A stretch of 64,000 bases of DNA. It comes from Paracoccaceae bacterium. GTDB lineage: Bacteria; Pseudomonadota; Alphaproteobacteria; Rhodobacterales; Rhodobacteraceae. Every line of letters starts with the position of its first letter. Position 1 is the stretch's first letter. Positions 35,783-45,199 of the stretch are shown piece by piece. The stretch is from positions 62,001 to 126,000 of the forward strand of contig PAPN01000009.1 in NCBI GenBank assembly GCA_002708925.1, read 5' to 3'. The position numbers and the translations under genes are program-made. The notes beneath the pieces are model-generated. The model was not told where the DNA came from. It saw only the letters and a list, made by a program, of their open reading frames with translations, and made no database searches.

Positions 35783-37165
35783 ATGTCCCCCCGGACGCAA
35801 CAGACTCAGGCCAAGTTCCTGACGGGCTCGACCATGCGCCACGTGGTGGTGATGACGATGACGGGCTCTTTGGGGCTGAGCTTCATGTTCCTGGTGGATT
35901 TCCTGGCGCTGTTCTGGATTTCCAAGCTAGAGCAAGAAGAGCTGATCGCCGCCGTCGGCTTTGCCGGGACTTTGCAGTTTTTTGTGATCTCAATCGCGAT
36001 TGGCATGATGATTGCCGCCGTGGCGCTGGTTTCGCGCGCGTTGGGGCAGGGGCGCGTGCGGCGGGCGCGGCGGATCGCGACTTCGGCGCTGATTTATGCG
36101 ACGGGGGCGCAGGCGGTGATCGCGGCGGCTGTCTTTGCGTTCTGCGAACCTTTGTTGCGGCTGTCGGGGGCCGAAGGCCCGGTGCTGGAGGCCGCCGTGT
36201 CCTTCTTGCAAATCTCTCTGCCGTCCTTGCCGATGATCGCGGCGGGGATGATGACCAGCGCAGTGCTGCGGGCGCTGGGGGATGCGGCGCGCTCGATGCT
36301 GGTCACGATGTCAGCCGGGCTGGCCGCCGTTCTGCTGGACCCGCTGCTGATCCTTTATATGGGATGGGGGATCGAGGGCGCGGCCCTGGCCATCGTGCTG
36401 TCGCGGGCCGGTATGGTGGTGCTGGGGATGTACTGGCTGATCCATACCCACAATATCCTGACCCGTCCGGCCTGGGGGGATATGCGGCTGTATCTGGCAC
36501 CCTTTGCCCTGATCGCCGTGCCCGCGATTGCCACGCAGGTGTCCACGCCTTTCGGCAACTGGGTGCTGATGCGCGCCATGGCCGAACACGGAGACAGCGC
36601 GGTGGCCGGCCTGGGGGTGGTGATGCGCCTGACCATTCTGGCCTTTGGCGGGATTTTCGCCCTGTCCGGCGCAATCGGAGGCATCATCGGCCAGAATGCC
36701 GGGGCCGGTTATGGGGATCGCGTGGCGCAGGCCTATAAGGATGCGCTGAAATTCTGCGCGCTCTATACGGGGGTGACCTGGGCGGTCATGGCGCTTTGTG
36801 CCGATTACGTCGCGGCGGCTTTTGGGCTTAGCGGTCAGGGCGAAAGCATCGTGCGCGCGTTCTCATTCTATGCGGCGGGGTCGTTCGTGTTTACGGGGGC
36901 TTTGTTCGTGTCCAATGCGGCCTTTAACAATCTGGGCAAACCCATCTGGGCCACCATGGCCAACTGGAGCCGCGACGGCCTGCTGATGGCGCCTCTGGCC
37001 TTTGGGCTGGGGGCCGTCGCGGCGGGGACGGGGGTGATTGCAGCGCAGGCGCTGGCCAATACGCTGGTGGGGATCGGTGCGGCCTGGATCGGCTGGCGCT
37101 ATGTGCGGGCCGGAAAGGGCATCGCCAGCCCCAAAGACCAAGGCGAAAAACACGGCCGCGCTTGA
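35783..37165 (+). CDS. MATE-family efflux transporter
   Basis: 460 residues, 12 predicted transmembrane helices, drug- or metabolite:cation antiporter family. 'GMMIAAVALVSRALGQGRVRRA', cut here to 'VALVSRALGQGRVRRARR', is the typical MATE segment after helix 2, and 'FGGIFALSGAIGGIIGQNAGA' corresponds to the second repeat. I chose the ATG at 35783, 4 nt after the MFS stop. The substrate is not inferable. Confidence 0.88.
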   Translation: MSPRTQQTQAKFLTGSTMRHVVVMTMTGSLGLSFMFLVDFLALFWISKLEQEELIAAVGFAGTLQFFVISIAIGMMIAAVALVSRALGQGRVRRARRIATSALIYATGAQAVIAAAVFAFCEPLLRLSGAEGPVLEAAVSFLQISLPSLPMIAAGMMTSAVLRALGDAARSMLVTMSAGLAAVLLDPLLILYMGWGIEGAALAIVLSRAGMVVLGMYWLIHTHNILTRPAWGDMRLYLAPFALIAVPAIATQVSTPFGNWVLMRAMAEHGDSAVAGLGVVMRLTILAFGGIFALSGAIGGIIGQNAGAGYGDRVAQAYKDALKFCALYTGVTWAVMALCADYVAAAFGLSGQGESIVRAFSFYAAGSFVFTGALFVSNAAFNNLGKPIWATMANWSRDGLLMAPLAFGLGAVAAGTGVIAAQALANTLVGIGAAWIGWRYVRAGKGIASPKDQGEKHGRA

Positions 37166-37222
37166 CCCCGCAGGGTTGGGGGCTTAGGCGCTAGGGCAAC
37201 ACCATTATCGCCGGAGCCCGCA

Positions 37223-38089
37223 ATGCCCACCTTTACCGCCCTGACAACTCTTCCAGGAAAAGCCCCCGCCGAGGCACTGGGCCTGGCGATGGAGCAGCTG
37301 ACCCCCGAGCCCACCGGCATCGGTGTCTTCGAAATCGAGGACGACTCGGGCCTGTGGGAGGTCGGCGGCTATTTCACCGAGGCCCCGGATGAGGCCGGCC
37401 TGGCCCTGCTGGCCGCGGCCTATGGCGCGAAATCTTTCACCGTGTCCGAATTGCCCGAGACCGACTGGGTGGCCAAGGTCAAACGTGAACTGACCCCGGT
37501 CACCGCCGGGCGGTTCTTTGTGTACGGCAGCCATGATGCCGATCAGGTGCCCGAAGGCTCTGAGGCGCTGCTGATCGAGGCCGCCATGGCCTTTGGCACC
37601 GGCCACCACGGCACCACGCAGGGCTGTCTGCGCGCGCTGGACCGGCTGGCCAATGACGGGATCACCTGCGAAAACGTGATTGATGTGGGCTGCGGGACGG
37701 CGGTGCTGGCGATGGGGGCCGCGCGGATCTGGCCGAACCCGGTGCTGGCCAGCGATATTGATCAGGTCGCCGTGGATGTGGCCCAGGCCAATGTGCGGGT
37801 GAATGAGCTGGAGGGCCGGGTGCTCTGCCTGGAGGCCGCTGGTTTCGAAAATGACGCGATCAAAGCCAAGGCGCCCTTCGATCTGGTCTTTGCCAATATC
37901 CTGAAGGCGCCGCTGATCATGCTGGCCCCCGATATGGCGACGAATCTGACGGATGGGGGATTCGCGATTCTCTCGGGTATTCTGAACGAACAGGCCGACG
38001 AGGTGGTTGACGTTTATGCACAAAATGGCATCAATCTTATCTATCGCGAAGAGATTGGTGAGTGGACGACGCTAACGCTGCGAAAATGA
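37223..38089 (+). CDS. prmA: Ribosomal protein L11 methyltransferase
   Basis: 288 residues. An N-terminal substrate-recognition domain (about 1-100) is followed by a Class I SAM-binding fold: 'EAAMAFGTGHHGTTQGCL', 'VIDVGCGTAVLAMGA' and 'LVFANILKAPLIMLAPD', all diagnostic of PrmA. ATG start 'MPTFTALTTLPG'. It trimethylates L11 in the cytoplasm. A small inverted repeat follows its stop. Confidence 0.95.
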   Translation: MPTFTALTTLPGKAPAEALGLAMEQLTPEPTGIGVFEIEDDSGLWEVGGYFTEAPDEAGLALLAAAYGAKSFTVSELPETDWVAKVKRELTPVTAGRFFVYGSHDADQVPEGSEALLIEAAMAFGTGHHGTTQGCLRALDRLANDGITCENVIDVGCGTAVLAMGAARIWPNPVLASDIDQVAVDVAQANVRVNELEGRVLCLEAAGFENDAIKAKAPFDLVFANILKAPLIMLAPDMATNLTDGGFAILSGILNEQADEVVDVYAQNGINLIYREEIGEWTTLTLRK

Positions 38090-38092
38090 AGT

Positions 38093-38110
38093 CATTTCAA
38101 GGCTGAAATG
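38093..38110. repeat. Short perfect inverted repeat after prmA
   Basis: CATTTCA (38093-38099) and TGAAATG (38104-38110) flank 4 nt, directly after the prmA stop. No T run follows. It may be a weak terminator or an operator for the next gene. Confidence 0.35.
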
Positions 38111-38199
38111 CAGCGACTTTGAGGCGCTTGCCCCATTTTTGCCACATTTCACACATAGAAAAGTCCTGTCACTGGTGGGGGCCAGGACCGGAGGCTGCC

Positions 38200-38544
38200 A
38201 TGGCCGACATGTTTAATCAGTTTGACGACCGCCTGCGCCGGATCGAAGCCGGGCGCACACGCTTGAAACGAGGCTACTCTCTGACCGTCGATCGCGACGG
38301 ATTGATCGTGGCCCGTCCCCGCCCCGCCCGGCGCGGTTTCCCGATCAAAGGTATGGTGCTTCTGGTTGCAGGCTTCTTTGCATTCAAGGCGCTGTTGATC
38401 GCCTATCTGGGCGTTGTGACCTATCAGGATCGGCTCTCGGTTCTTCAGAATGGGGCGATGATCGAACGCGCGGGGGCATGGTTCATGCAATCAGATCCGA
38501 TCTCGGCCTCTCTTGCACAGAAAATGCGCCCCTTTATCCGATAA
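38200..38544 (+). CDS. Conserved small single-pass membrane protein, function unknown
   Basis: 114 residues; not recognised. A basic, soluble N-terminus ('FDDRLRRIEAGRTRLKRGYS') precedes one transmembrane helix at about residues 53-73 ('KGMVLLVAGFFAFKALLIAYL') and a short C-terminal domain. ACCGGAGG sits upstream of the ATG, strongly supporting this start. It is followed by a good terminator. Confidence 0.72.
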   Translation: MADMFNQFDDRLRRIEAGRTRLKRGYSLTVDRDGLIVARPRPARRGFPIKGMVLLVAGFFAFKALLIAYLGVVTYQDRLSVLQNGAMIERAGAWFMQSDPISASLAQKMRPFIR

Positions 38545-38566
38545 CTCTCTCTCTTCGGAAACGAAA

Positions 38567-38598
38567 CAGCCGCGCCTGAGGATCAGGGCGGCTGTTTT
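38567..38598 (+). terminator. Intrinsic terminator after the 38200-38544 gene
   Basis: A stem built from CAGCCGC (38567-38573) and GCGGCTG (38588-38594), extended inward by imperfect pairing, is followed by TTTT. The opposite strand also has T-rich sequence after it, so it may serve the convergent DUF1127 gene too. Confidence 0.7.
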
Positions 38599-38620
38599 GA
38601 TTCAGCGATTTCAGCAGGGG

Positions 38621-38827
38621 TTAGCTGCGGGCCACGCGCTCGATATCCGCGCGGTTCAGGCCGATGTCTTCCAGTTCGCGATCCGACAGGCGCGACAGAG
38701 CGATCCGGGTGGCGCGCACTTCGTTATAGCGCGCGACAGAATTGATCGCCCCCGAGAAGGCATTGATAATACGGCTGGCAACACCGCCAGCCTGATACTG
38801 GGTTTGGGCATTTCCGTAGACAGCCAT
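38621..38827 (-). CDS. DUF1127 small protein
   Basis: 68 residues. The C-terminal DUF1127 core is seen as 'RATRIALSRLSDRELEDIGL' followed by 'NRADIERVARS'. Small, basic DUF1127 proteins in alphaproteobacteria can bind RNA and influence phosphate, C1 and RNA metabolism; the role of this copy is unknown. AGGA precedes the ATG at 38827. Confidence 0.85.
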   Translation of the reverse strand: MAVYGNAQTQYQAGGVASRIINAFSGAINSVARYNEVRATRIALSRLSDRELEDIGLNRADIERVARS

Positions 38828-39132
38828 ATCAGGTTTCCTAAGTTTCAAAGGTTTCGTTTCGGGTACGCTGGGCACATAAAACGCCTAAATCATCCGCACA
38901 ACAGGGGTAATTGCATAGTTCATATGCGGTTTATGCATGGGTTCTGCGATGCAGAAAGCGCGCGCCCGACCTTGGGCAAACTGCCCGGCGCATTCGTCAT
39001 TCTGATGCGCCTGCCGGGGTGGTTTCGGCGAAGTGCCGTTAACAGAGGATGAATGCCCATTGCGCATTCGGCTTGGCGTTTGTTCTCGTTTCGTGCTAAT
39101 GAAGTAAAAAAGCAACAGAGCAGGGGGCAGAG
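38828..39132. other. 305-nt divergent intergenic region between DUF1127 and ruvC
   Basis: No supported gene. It should carry the promoters of both flanking genes. Near ruvC, TTGGCG (39073-39078) and CTAATG (39096-39101) are spaced 17 nt, and an SOS-like box overlaps that spacer. Confidence 0.5.
39082..39096 (+). promoter_or_regulatory. LexA-like (SOS) box upstream of ruvCAB
   Basis: GTTC-N7-GTGC differs at one base from the alphaproteobacterial LexA consensus GTTC-N7-GTTC. It lies 37 nt upstream of ruvC within a probable promoter spacer, which is where a repressor site would work. Confidence 0.35.
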
Positions 39133-39636
39133 ATGCGTGTTTTGGGGATTGATCCCGGTCTGCGCAATCTCGGATGGGGCGTGATCGAGGCCGACGGCAG
39201 CCGGCTTAGCCATATCGCGAACGGGATTTGCCATTCAGAAGGCACAGAGCTGGCCACGCGCCTGCTGTCCTTGCACGATCAGCTGACGGACATCGTGGCG
39301 CGGTTCGCCCCCGATACGGCGGCGGTTGAAAATACCTTTGTCAACAAAGACGCTGTGGGCACGCTGAAGCTGGGCCAGGCGCGGGGGATCGCGCTGCTGG
39401 TGCCGGCGCAGGCGGGAATTCCGATTGGCGAATACGCGCCGAACAAGGTGAAAAAGACGGTCGTGGGCGTGGGCCACGCGGCCAAGGTACAGGTGGATCA
39501 CATGGTGAAAATGCAATTGCCCGGCGTGCAGATCAACGGCCCCGACGCGGCGGATGCGCTGGCGATCGCGATCTGTCACGCCCATTACGTGCGGGCTCCG
39601 GGTGCGGCGCTAAGGATCAAGGGATCGGCGGCATGA
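39133..39636 (+). CDS. ruvC: Holliday junction endonuclease RuvC
   Basis: 167 residues. RNase-H-fold resolvase. The first catalytic Asp is in '[14 protein letters not shown]' and a Glu is in '[20 protein letters not shown]'. The C-terminal acidic pair is in '[17 protein letters not shown]'. ATG start with a G-rich Shine-Dalgarno. It overlaps ruvA by 4 nt. Confidence 0.96.
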   Translation: MRVLGIDPGLRNLGWGVIEADGSRLSHIANGICHSEGTELATRLLSLHDQLTDIVARFAPDTAAVENTFVNKDAVGTLKLGQARGIALLVPAQAGIPIGEYAPNKVKKTVVGVGHAAKVQVDHMVKMQLPGVQINGPDAADALAIAICHAHYVRAPGAALRIKGSAA

Positions 39637-40316
39637 TCGGCAAACTGACCGGACGGATTGAATATCGCAGCGAGGATCACGTGCTGATCGACGTGCGCGG
39701 GGTGGGCTACATCGTCTATTGCTCGGATCGGACGCTGGCCGGGCTGCCTGGCAATGGAGAGCCCGTGTCCTTGTACACCGAATTGCTGGTGCGCGAGGAT
39801 CTGATGCAGCTGTTCGGCTTTCCCAGCCTGCTGGAAAAAGAGTGGCACCGCCTGCTGATTTCCGTGCAGGGGATCGGGGCGAAGGCCTCGATGGCGATCC
39901 TTGGCACCCTGGGGGCCGAGGGCGTGGGGCGTGCGATCACCCTGGGCGATATTGCCGCGATCAAGGCGGCCAAGGGGATCGGGCCTAAGACGGCGCAGCG
40001 CGTGGTGCATGAGTTGAAGGATAAGGCGCCCGGCGTGATGGCCCTGGGCGGCACGCTGGCGCAGGCCAGCGGCCAGGCCTTGCCCGAGGTGATAGACCCC
40101 GATCCCGATCCTGCGCCCAGCCCCGCGCCGAAATCCGCCCCGCGCGCCAATGCCGGGGCGGCGGCGCAGTCGGATGCCCTGTCGGCCCTGTCCAATCTGG
40201 GCTATGGTCCCTCCGAGGCCGCGACGGCCGTGGCCCAGGCGGCGCAGGATGATCCTGAGGCCGATACCTCGGGGTTGATTCGATCGGCGCTGAAGCTTCT
40301 GGCCCCCAAAGACTAA
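39633..40316 (+). CDS. ruvA: Holliday junction branch migration protein RuvA
   Basis: 227 residues. Domain I is an OB-fold ('[20 protein letters not shown]'). Domain II carries HhH motifs ('[20 protein letters not shown]' and '[20 protein letters not shown]'). Domain III near the C-terminus ('[20 protein letters not shown]') binds RuvB. A Pro/Ala-rich linker of about 40 residues joins domains II and III. Confidence 0.96.
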   Translation: MIGKLTGRIEYRSEDHVLIDVRGVGYIVYCSDRTLAGLPGNGEPVSLYTELLVREDLMQLFGFPSLLEKEWHRLLISVQGIGAKASMAILGTLGAEGVGRAITLGDIAAIKAAKGIGPKTAQRVVHELKDKAPGVMALGGTLAQASGQALPEVIDPDPDPAPSPAPKSAPRANAGAAAQSDALSALSNLGYGPSEAATAVAQAAQDDPEADTSGLIRSALKLLAPKD

Positions 40317-40334
40317 GCCGCGAAAGGCTCTGCC

Positions 40335-41378
40335 ATGACAATCGATTCCGCCGGTTCTGTGCCCGATCCCGCCCTGCGCCCCGATCCGCTGCCCGAGGAT
40401 AACGACCGCGCCCTGCGCCCGCAGGAGCTGGACGCCTTTATCGGTCAGGCCGAGGCCCGCGCGAACCTGAAAGTGTTCATTCAGTCCGCCCGTCAGCGCG
40501 GCGAGGCGATGGACCACACGTTGTTTCATGGCCCACCCGGTCTGGGCAAAACCACGCTGGCGCAGATCATGGCGCGCGAATTGGGGGTGAATTTCCGCAT
40601 GACCTCGGGGCCGGTGCTGGCCAAGGCGGGCGATCTGGCAGCGATCCTGACCAATCTGGAGGCGCGCGACGTGCTGTTCATCGACGAGATTCACCGTCTG
40701 AACCCGGCCGTCGAAGAAGTGCTCTACCCCGCGCTGGAGGATTACGAGCTGGATCTGGTGATCGGCGAGGGCCCCGCCGCGCGCACCGTGCGGATCGAGT
40801 TGCAGCCCTTTACTCTGGTCGGGGCGACGACGCGTCTGGGCCTGCTGACAACGCCGTTGCGCGACAGGTTCGGCATTCCGACGCGGCTGCAATTCTATAC
40901 CGTGGACGAGCTGAACGAGATCGTCACCCGCAATGCCCGGCTGCTGGGGGCACCCGCCGACCCCGATGGCGCGCGCGAGATTGCGAAACGCTCGCGCGGG
41001 ACGCCTCGGATTGCGGGGCGGCTGCTGCGCCGGGTGGTGGATTTCGCGGTGGTCGAGGGCGACGGGCGGGTCACGCAGAAGATTGCCGATCACGCGCTGA
41101 CCCGGCTGGGGGTGGATCATCTGGGGCTGGATGGCGCGGACCGGCGGTATCTGCGTCTGATCGCCGAAAATTATGCTGGCGGGCCGGTGGGAATCGAGAC
41201 CATCAGCGCGGCCCTGTCCGAAAGCCGCGATGCGCTGGAAGAGGTGATCGAGCCGTTTTTGCTGCAACAGGGGCTGATACAACGCACTCCGCGCGGGCGG
41301 ATGCTGGCGCAGAAGGGCTGGACTCATCTGGGGATGGCCGCGCCCAGGACGCCGGGGCAGGCGGATATGTTTGGCTGA
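40335..41378 (+). CDS. ruvB: Holliday junction helicase RuvB
   Basis: 347 residues, AAA+ motor of branch migration. '[12 protein letters not shown]' starts the conserved region. Walker A '[15 protein letters not shown]', Walker B '[12 protein letters not shown]', sensor 1 '[20 protein letters not shown]' and sensor 2 '[16 protein letters not shown]' are all present. A C-terminal winged-helix domain ends the protein. Confidence 0.97.
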   Translation: MTIDSAGSVPDPALRPDPLPEDNDRALRPQELDAFIGQAEARANLKVFIQSARQRGEAMDHTLFHGPPGLGKTTLAQIMARELGVNFRMTSGPVLAKAGDLAAILTNLEARDVLFIDEIHRLNPAVEEVLYPALEDYELDLVIGEGPAARTVRIELQPFTLVGATTRLGLLTTPLRDRFGIPTRLQFYTVDELNEIVTRNARLLGAPADPDGAREIAKRSRGTPRIAGRLLRRVVDFAVVEGDGRVTQKIADHALTRLGVDHLGLDGADRRYLRLIAENYAGGPVGIETISAALSESRDALEEVIEPFLLQQGLIQRTPRGRMLAQKGWTHLGMAAPRTPGQADMFG

Positions 41379-41476
41379 ATTCCGTGGCCGTGGTGCTGGC
41401 GGATCGGTTGCGATTTGAGTATTTGGATCAAAAAGAAGCACAATCGGGGCTGTGCGGCCCTGGCAGAGGAGCGCCC

Positions 41477-42097
41477 ATGTCCCCGGCTGATATTGAGAAC
41501 CTGTTTACCCGCCGCGATGGAACTTATGCTTTTGCCCGGTGGGGGCGGCCGATTGTGCCGATCGTGTTCGGGGTGGAAGAGGCGACTTTGCAGACGGTGA
41601 AGGGGGCGATCGAGGCTGTGGTGGCGTTGGCCGGGCACAAGATGGCCGAGACCGATCCTGAGTTGGGCGCGAACCTGATGTTCTTTTTCTTTCGGGGCTG
41701 GGACGAGTTGCTGGAGGTGCCGGATCTGGACCGTTTGATCCCCGATCTGGCAGAGTTGGTGGCGCGTTTGAAACAGGCGGATGCCAATCAGTATCGTGCG
41801 TTCCGGTTTGACGATACGGGGGCGATTCAGGCGGCCTTTGTGTTTTTGCGGATGGATTCGGAGCTGTCGGCGATGCCGGCTGAGACTCTGGCGTTGGCGC
41901 AGGTGGTGCAGGTGGTGCTGATGTGGTCGGATCAGGCTTTTGCGGACAGCTCGCCTTTGGCTGTTGCCGGGGGGCGGACCATTCTGCGCCCCGAGATCGC
42001 GGGGGTGATCCGCGCGGGGTATGATCGTCTGATGCCGGCTGTGGCGCAGGACGTCAGCCATGCGCTGCGTCTGTTTGCGCGGTTGCAGGCGGGGTGA
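41477..42097 (+). CDS. Hypothetical protein between ruvB and tol-pal
   Basis: 206 residues; not recognised. Soluble, mixed alpha/beta look with no signal peptide. Distinct segments are 'LFTRRDGTYAFARWGRPIVP', 'ETDPELGANLMFFFFRGWDE' and 'VVQVVLMWSDQAF'. GAGGAG lies before the ATG at 41477, and the codon use matches neighbours, so I regard it as real. Its stop TGA shares a base with the ATG of the decayed thpR remnant, which suggests an ancestral coupled pair. Confidence 0.7.
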   Translation: MSPADIENLFTRRDGTYAFARWGRPIVPIVFGVEEATLQTVKGAIEAVVALAGHKMAETDPELGANLMFFFFRGWDELLEVPDLDRLIPDLAELVARLKQADANQYRAFRFDDTGAIQAAFVFLRMDSELSAMPAETLALAQVVQVVLMWSDQAFADSSPLAVAGGRTILRPEIAGVIRAGYDRLMPAVAQDVSHALRLFARLQAG

Positions 42098-42365
42098 TGC
42101 GGCTGTTTGTGCGCTGGATCTGCCGCGCCGGCGGTTCAAGCCGCATATCACCCTGGCCAGGTTTCCGCGCCGGGTGCCCGAGGCTGCCAGGGGGCGGATG
42201 GGGGCCTGGCTGGCGCGGAATGGGGATCGGGTGATCCGCGGGCCAGAGGCCACGCAGTTCAGCCTGTATCGCTCGCAGCTATATCCGGACGGTCCGCTTT
42301 ATCAGCCTCTGGCCAGCTATCCGCTGAGCGGGGGGTGTCTTGTCTCAGGGGGCGGGGCTGCATAG
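42097..42365 (+). pseudogene. thpR: Decayed RNA 2',3'-cyclic phosphodiesterase (2'-5' RNA ligase family) remnant
   Basis: The start encodes 'MRLFV' and, after a one-base frame change, 'ALDLP', the standard ThpR N-terminus. Directly after this comes 'RRRFKPHITLARFPRR', the second H-x-T motif, which normally lies about 110-120 residues further on. The rest is the normal C-terminus ('GPEATQFSLYRSQLYPDGPL', then 'YQPLASYPL'). The first H-x-T motif and the middle of the enzyme are therefore missing and the frame is broken. Both catalytic His are needed, so no activity is expected. The neighbour ybgC begins 30 nt later. Confidence 0.75.
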
Positions 42366-42395
42366 GGTGCCGGCAAGAGCGCGAGGGAGAGCGAC

Positions 42396-42785
42396 ATGAA
42401 CACGCATGAAATGAATATCCGGGTCTATTATGAGGACACGGACATGGCGGGCATCGTCTATTACGCCAATTATCTGCGTTATATCGAACGGGCCCGCAGT
42501 GAATGGGTGCGCGAGCTGGGCATCGATCAGCGCGAGATGAAGGAAAACGGGCTGGTGTTCGTGGTGCGCCGGGTCGAGGCGGACTATCTGGCGCCCGCGC
42601 GTCTGGATGATTTGCTGACGGTCGAGACCGAGACCATGCAGCTGACCGGCGTGCGCTGGATCCTGGAACAGCGGGTCAGGCGCGGCGATGTAGAGCTGTT
42701 TCATGCGGTCGTCACCGTCGTGATGATGACCGATACGGGCCACCCGGCCCGGATGCCGGCAAATATTCGCCAGCTTATCCATTAA
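42396..42785 (+). CDS. ybgC: Tol-Pal-associated acyl-CoA thioesterase
   Basis: 129 residues, hotdog-fold 4-hydroxybenzoyl-CoA-thioesterase family. The active-site region is 'VYYEDTDMAGIVYYANYLRY' with the catalytic Asp, then 'IERARSEWVRELGI'. GAGGGAGAG precedes the ATG. It heads the tol-pal cluster as in most proteobacteria and acts on acyl-CoA or acyl-ACP at the inner membrane. Confidence 0.95.
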   Translation: MNTHEMNIRVYYEDTDMAGIVYYANYLRYIERARSEWVRELGIDQREMKENGLVFVVRRVEADYLAPARLDDLLTVETETMQLTGVRWILEQRVRRGDVELFHAVVTVVMMTDTGHPARMPANIRQLIH

Positions 42786-42897
42786 AACCGCTCGGAAAAC
42801 CGCCAATGACGCAGATGTGTTGGCTTTCCCCTTAAGGATCGGTTATTTTCGCCTGTAAACAAGGTCCGCAAATGGGCCGATAACAAAGAGCAGGCTA

Positions 42898-43593
42898 ATG
42901 GAAACAGAGACCCTTGCGCTGGCGCAGGAGATTGACTTCTCTATGTGGGCGCTGTTCGCACGCGCGACCCTAACCGTGAAACTGGTGATGATCCTGCTGA
43001 TTGTTGCCTCGTTCTGGTCCTGGTCGATCATTTTTCAGAAAACCATCACCTACCGTAAGGCAAGACGAGAGGCGGATCGGTTCGATCGCGCCTTCTGGTC
43101 GGGCGAGCCGCTGGACGAATTGTTCGACCAGATCGGAGCCGAGCCCAAGGGCAGTGCGCAGAAGGTGTTTGCCGCCGGCATGATCGAATGGCGGCGCTCG
43201 CATCGGGCGGATGGCGGGATGATCGCCAATGCTCAGGCGCGGATCGACAGGTCCATGGATGTGGCCATCGCCAAAGAGGCCGACAGCCGGTTGCGCGGCC
43301 TGCCGGTGCTGGCCTCGATCGGGTCGGTGGCGCCGTTTGTGGGGCTGTTCGGCACGGTCTGGGGCATCATGCACGCCTTTATCAACATCGCCGAGCAGCA
43401 GAACACCAACCTGGCCGTCGTGGCCCCTGGCATCGCCGAGGCCCTGCTGGCCACCGGCCTGGGCCTGCTGGCCGCGATCCCGGCCGTGGTGTTCTACAAC
43501 AAGCTAAGCGCCGACAGTGACCGGATCATCGCCGGCTATGAGGCCTTTGCTGACGAATTCGCCACCATCCTCAGCCGCCAGTTGGACAGCTAA
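42898..43593 (+). CDS. tolQ: Tol-Pal system protein TolQ
   Basis: 231 residues, three transmembrane helices, MotA/TolQ/ExbB proton-channel family. 'LVMILLIVASFWSWSIIF' is helix 1, and 'APFVGLFGTVWGIMHAFINI' with 'GIAEALLATGLGLLAAIPAV' are helices 2 and 3. It forms the pmf-driven motor with TolR for outer-membrane constriction at division. 112 nt separate it from ybgC. Confidence 0.96.
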   Translation: METETLALAQEIDFSMWALFARATLTVKLVMILLIVASFWSWSIIFQKTITYRKARREADRFDRAFWSGEPLDELFDQIGAEPKGSAQKVFAAGMIEWRRSHRADGGMIANAQARIDRSMDVAIAKEADSRLRGLPVLASIGSVAPFVGLFGTVWGIMHAFINIAEQQNTNLAVVAPGIAEALLATGLGLLAAIPAVVFYNKLSADSDRIIAGYEAFADEFATILSRQLDS

Positions 43594-43596
43594 GCC

Positions 43597-44091
43597 ATGG
43601 GCGCGGGTGTCATGAAAAAGACCGGCGGAGGCGGACGGCGCAGGCGGCATCGTCGCGGCGGGGCTCAGGCCATGTCGGAAATCAACGTCACGCCTTTTGT
43701 GGATGTGATGCTGGTGCTGCTGATCATCTTTATGGTCGCCGCGCCGCTGATGACGGTGGGCGTGCCGGTGGAGTTGCCGAAAACGGCGGCCAACGCGCTG
43801 CCCTCGGACCAAGAAGAGCCGCTGGCCGTCACCGTTACTGCCGCTGGTGTGGTGATGATCCAGAAAACTGAGGTGCCGATGGCCGATCTGGTGAACCGCC
43901 TGCGCGCCATTGCGGCCGAACGCGAGGGCGACCGGGTGTTCCTGCGCGCCGATGGCGCCGTCCCCTACGAGGTGGTGGTGCAGGTGATGGGGGCTCTTAA
44001 TCGCGGTGGGTTCAGCAATATCGGGCTGGTGACAGACACCGGCGGGCCCAAGCTGGACGGCGAAGCGGACGCCGCGGATCAGGGAAACTGA
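43597..44091 (+). CDS. tolR: Tol-Pal system protein TolR
   Basis: 164 residues, ExbD/TolR family. A basic N-terminus ('GGGRRRRHRRGGAQAMSEIN') precedes the single transmembrane helix with the proton-carrying Asp ('VTPFVDVMLVLLIIFMVAAP'). A periplasmic domain follows ('DRVFLRADGAVPYEVVVQVM'). It starts 3 nt after the tolQ stop. Confidence 0.95.
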   Translation: MGAGVMKKTGGGGRRRRHRRGGAQAMSEINVTPFVDVMLVLLIIFMVAAPLMTVGVPVELPKTAANALPSDQEEPLAVTVTAAGVVMIQKTEVPMADLVNRLRAIAAEREGDRVFLRADGAVPYEVVVQVMGALNRGGFSNIGLVTDTGGPKLDGEADAADQGN

Positions 44092-44098
44092 GCCACAG

Positions 44099-45199
44099 AT
44101 GAACGCGGGGCAGTATATCTCGGGGATTGGCCATGTGGGGCTGATCGGCTGGTTGTTGGTGGGGGACGTGTTCGCCCCCGCGCCCGAACCCTTTGAGGTG
44201 ACCGAGGTCGCCGTCATCTCGCCCGAGGAATATGAACGGATCGTCGGTGCTCAGCAGCCCCCCGCAGTGGACACCGAGGCCCCGGCACCCGTGCAGCCGG
44301 TCCAGCCCGATCCTCGCGAAGAGTCCGCGCCGCAGCCCATCGCAGAGCCAGACACCCCGCCCGAGCGCCCCGTGCCCGAGCCGGTGCCGGAAACCCCGCC
44401 GCAAGATGACAGCCCCGACGTGACCGAGATCGTGCCTCCGCCCCCCGCCGAGGTGCAGGACACCCCGCCCGAGATCGCTCCGCCCCCGGCCGAGGATGTG
44501 GTGCTGGCGCCCAGGCAATCCGTGCGCCCCAAACCGCGCCCCGCCCCGCGCGTCGCGCCCGAGCCCGTGGCCCAGCCCGCGCCCGAGACCAAACCCGATG
44601 ACATCACCCGCGAAGAGGTCCGCAAGGATGACGCGGGCGAGGTGCAAAAAGAAGAGACCGAGGCCACCGCCCCCGAAGAGGCCGCCGATGAGATCGTGAC
44701 CGAGGCCGAGGATCCCCCCTCGGGCGCGCCGGCCAGTTCGCGTCGGCCCAAATCGCGGCCCTCGCGCCCCGATCCCGCACAAGATGACATGCGCAGTGCC
44801 ATCGAAAAGGCCGTGGCCGATGCCGCCGGGTCCGAACCCGGCCCTGCCACGGACACGCCCGCAGCCCCCGCAGGCCCGCCGCTGACCGCAGGCGAAAAAG
44901 ACGCCCTGCGCATCGCGGTGCAACGCTGCTGGAACACCGGCTCGTTGTCCTCGGATGCGCTGCGCACCACTGTCATCGTGGCCGTGCGCCTGTCCGAGGC
45001 GGGCAAACCGGATGTGGGCTCGATTCGCATGGTGTCCAGCAGCGGCGGGACGGCCAGCTCGGCCCGCCAGGCCTACGAGGCTGCCCGAAGAGCGATCATT
45101 CGCTGCGGATCCAGCGGCTTTAACCTGCCCAAAGACAAATATGCGCAGTGGCGCGACATTGAAATGACATTCAATCCGGAGAAAATGAGGATCAAATGA
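44099..45199 (+). CDS. tolA: TolA-type linker protein
   Basis: 366 residues. A short N-terminal membrane segment ('[19 protein letters not shown]') is followed by a long Pro/Glu/Ala-rich periplasmic stretch (about 45-240). The compact C-terminal domain ('[20 protein letters not shown]', '[20 protein letters not shown]') ends '[13 protein letters not shown]'. It links TolQR to Pal/TolB. The linker is proline-rich rather than the helical KA-rich form of E. coli, as is usual in alphaproteobacteria. It overlaps tolB by 4 nt. Confidence 0.9.
   Translation: MNAGQYISGIGHVGLIGWLLVGDVFAPAPEPFEVTEVAVISPEEYERIVGAQQPPAVDTEAPAPVQPVQPDPREESAPQPIAEPDTPPERPVPEPVPETPPQDDSPDVTEIVPPPPAEVQDTPPEIAPPPAEDVVLAPRQSVRPKPRPAPRVAPEPVAQPAPETKPDDITREEVRKDDAGEVQKEETEATAPEEAADEIVTEAEDPPSGAPASSRRPKSRPSRPDPAQDDMRSAIEKAVADAAGSEPGPATDTPAAPAGPPLTAGEKDALRIAVQRCWNTGSLSSDALRTTVIVAVRLSEAGKPDVGSIRMVSSSGGTASSARQAYEAARRAIIRCGSSGFNLPKDKYAQWRDIEMTFNPEKMRIK

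Noticed and set aside
39585-41441. A 618-codon open frame antisense to ruvA-ruvB
   Set aside because: Pure shadow of ruvA, ruvB and the following region; Arg/Gln/His-rich low-complexity translation and no RBS.
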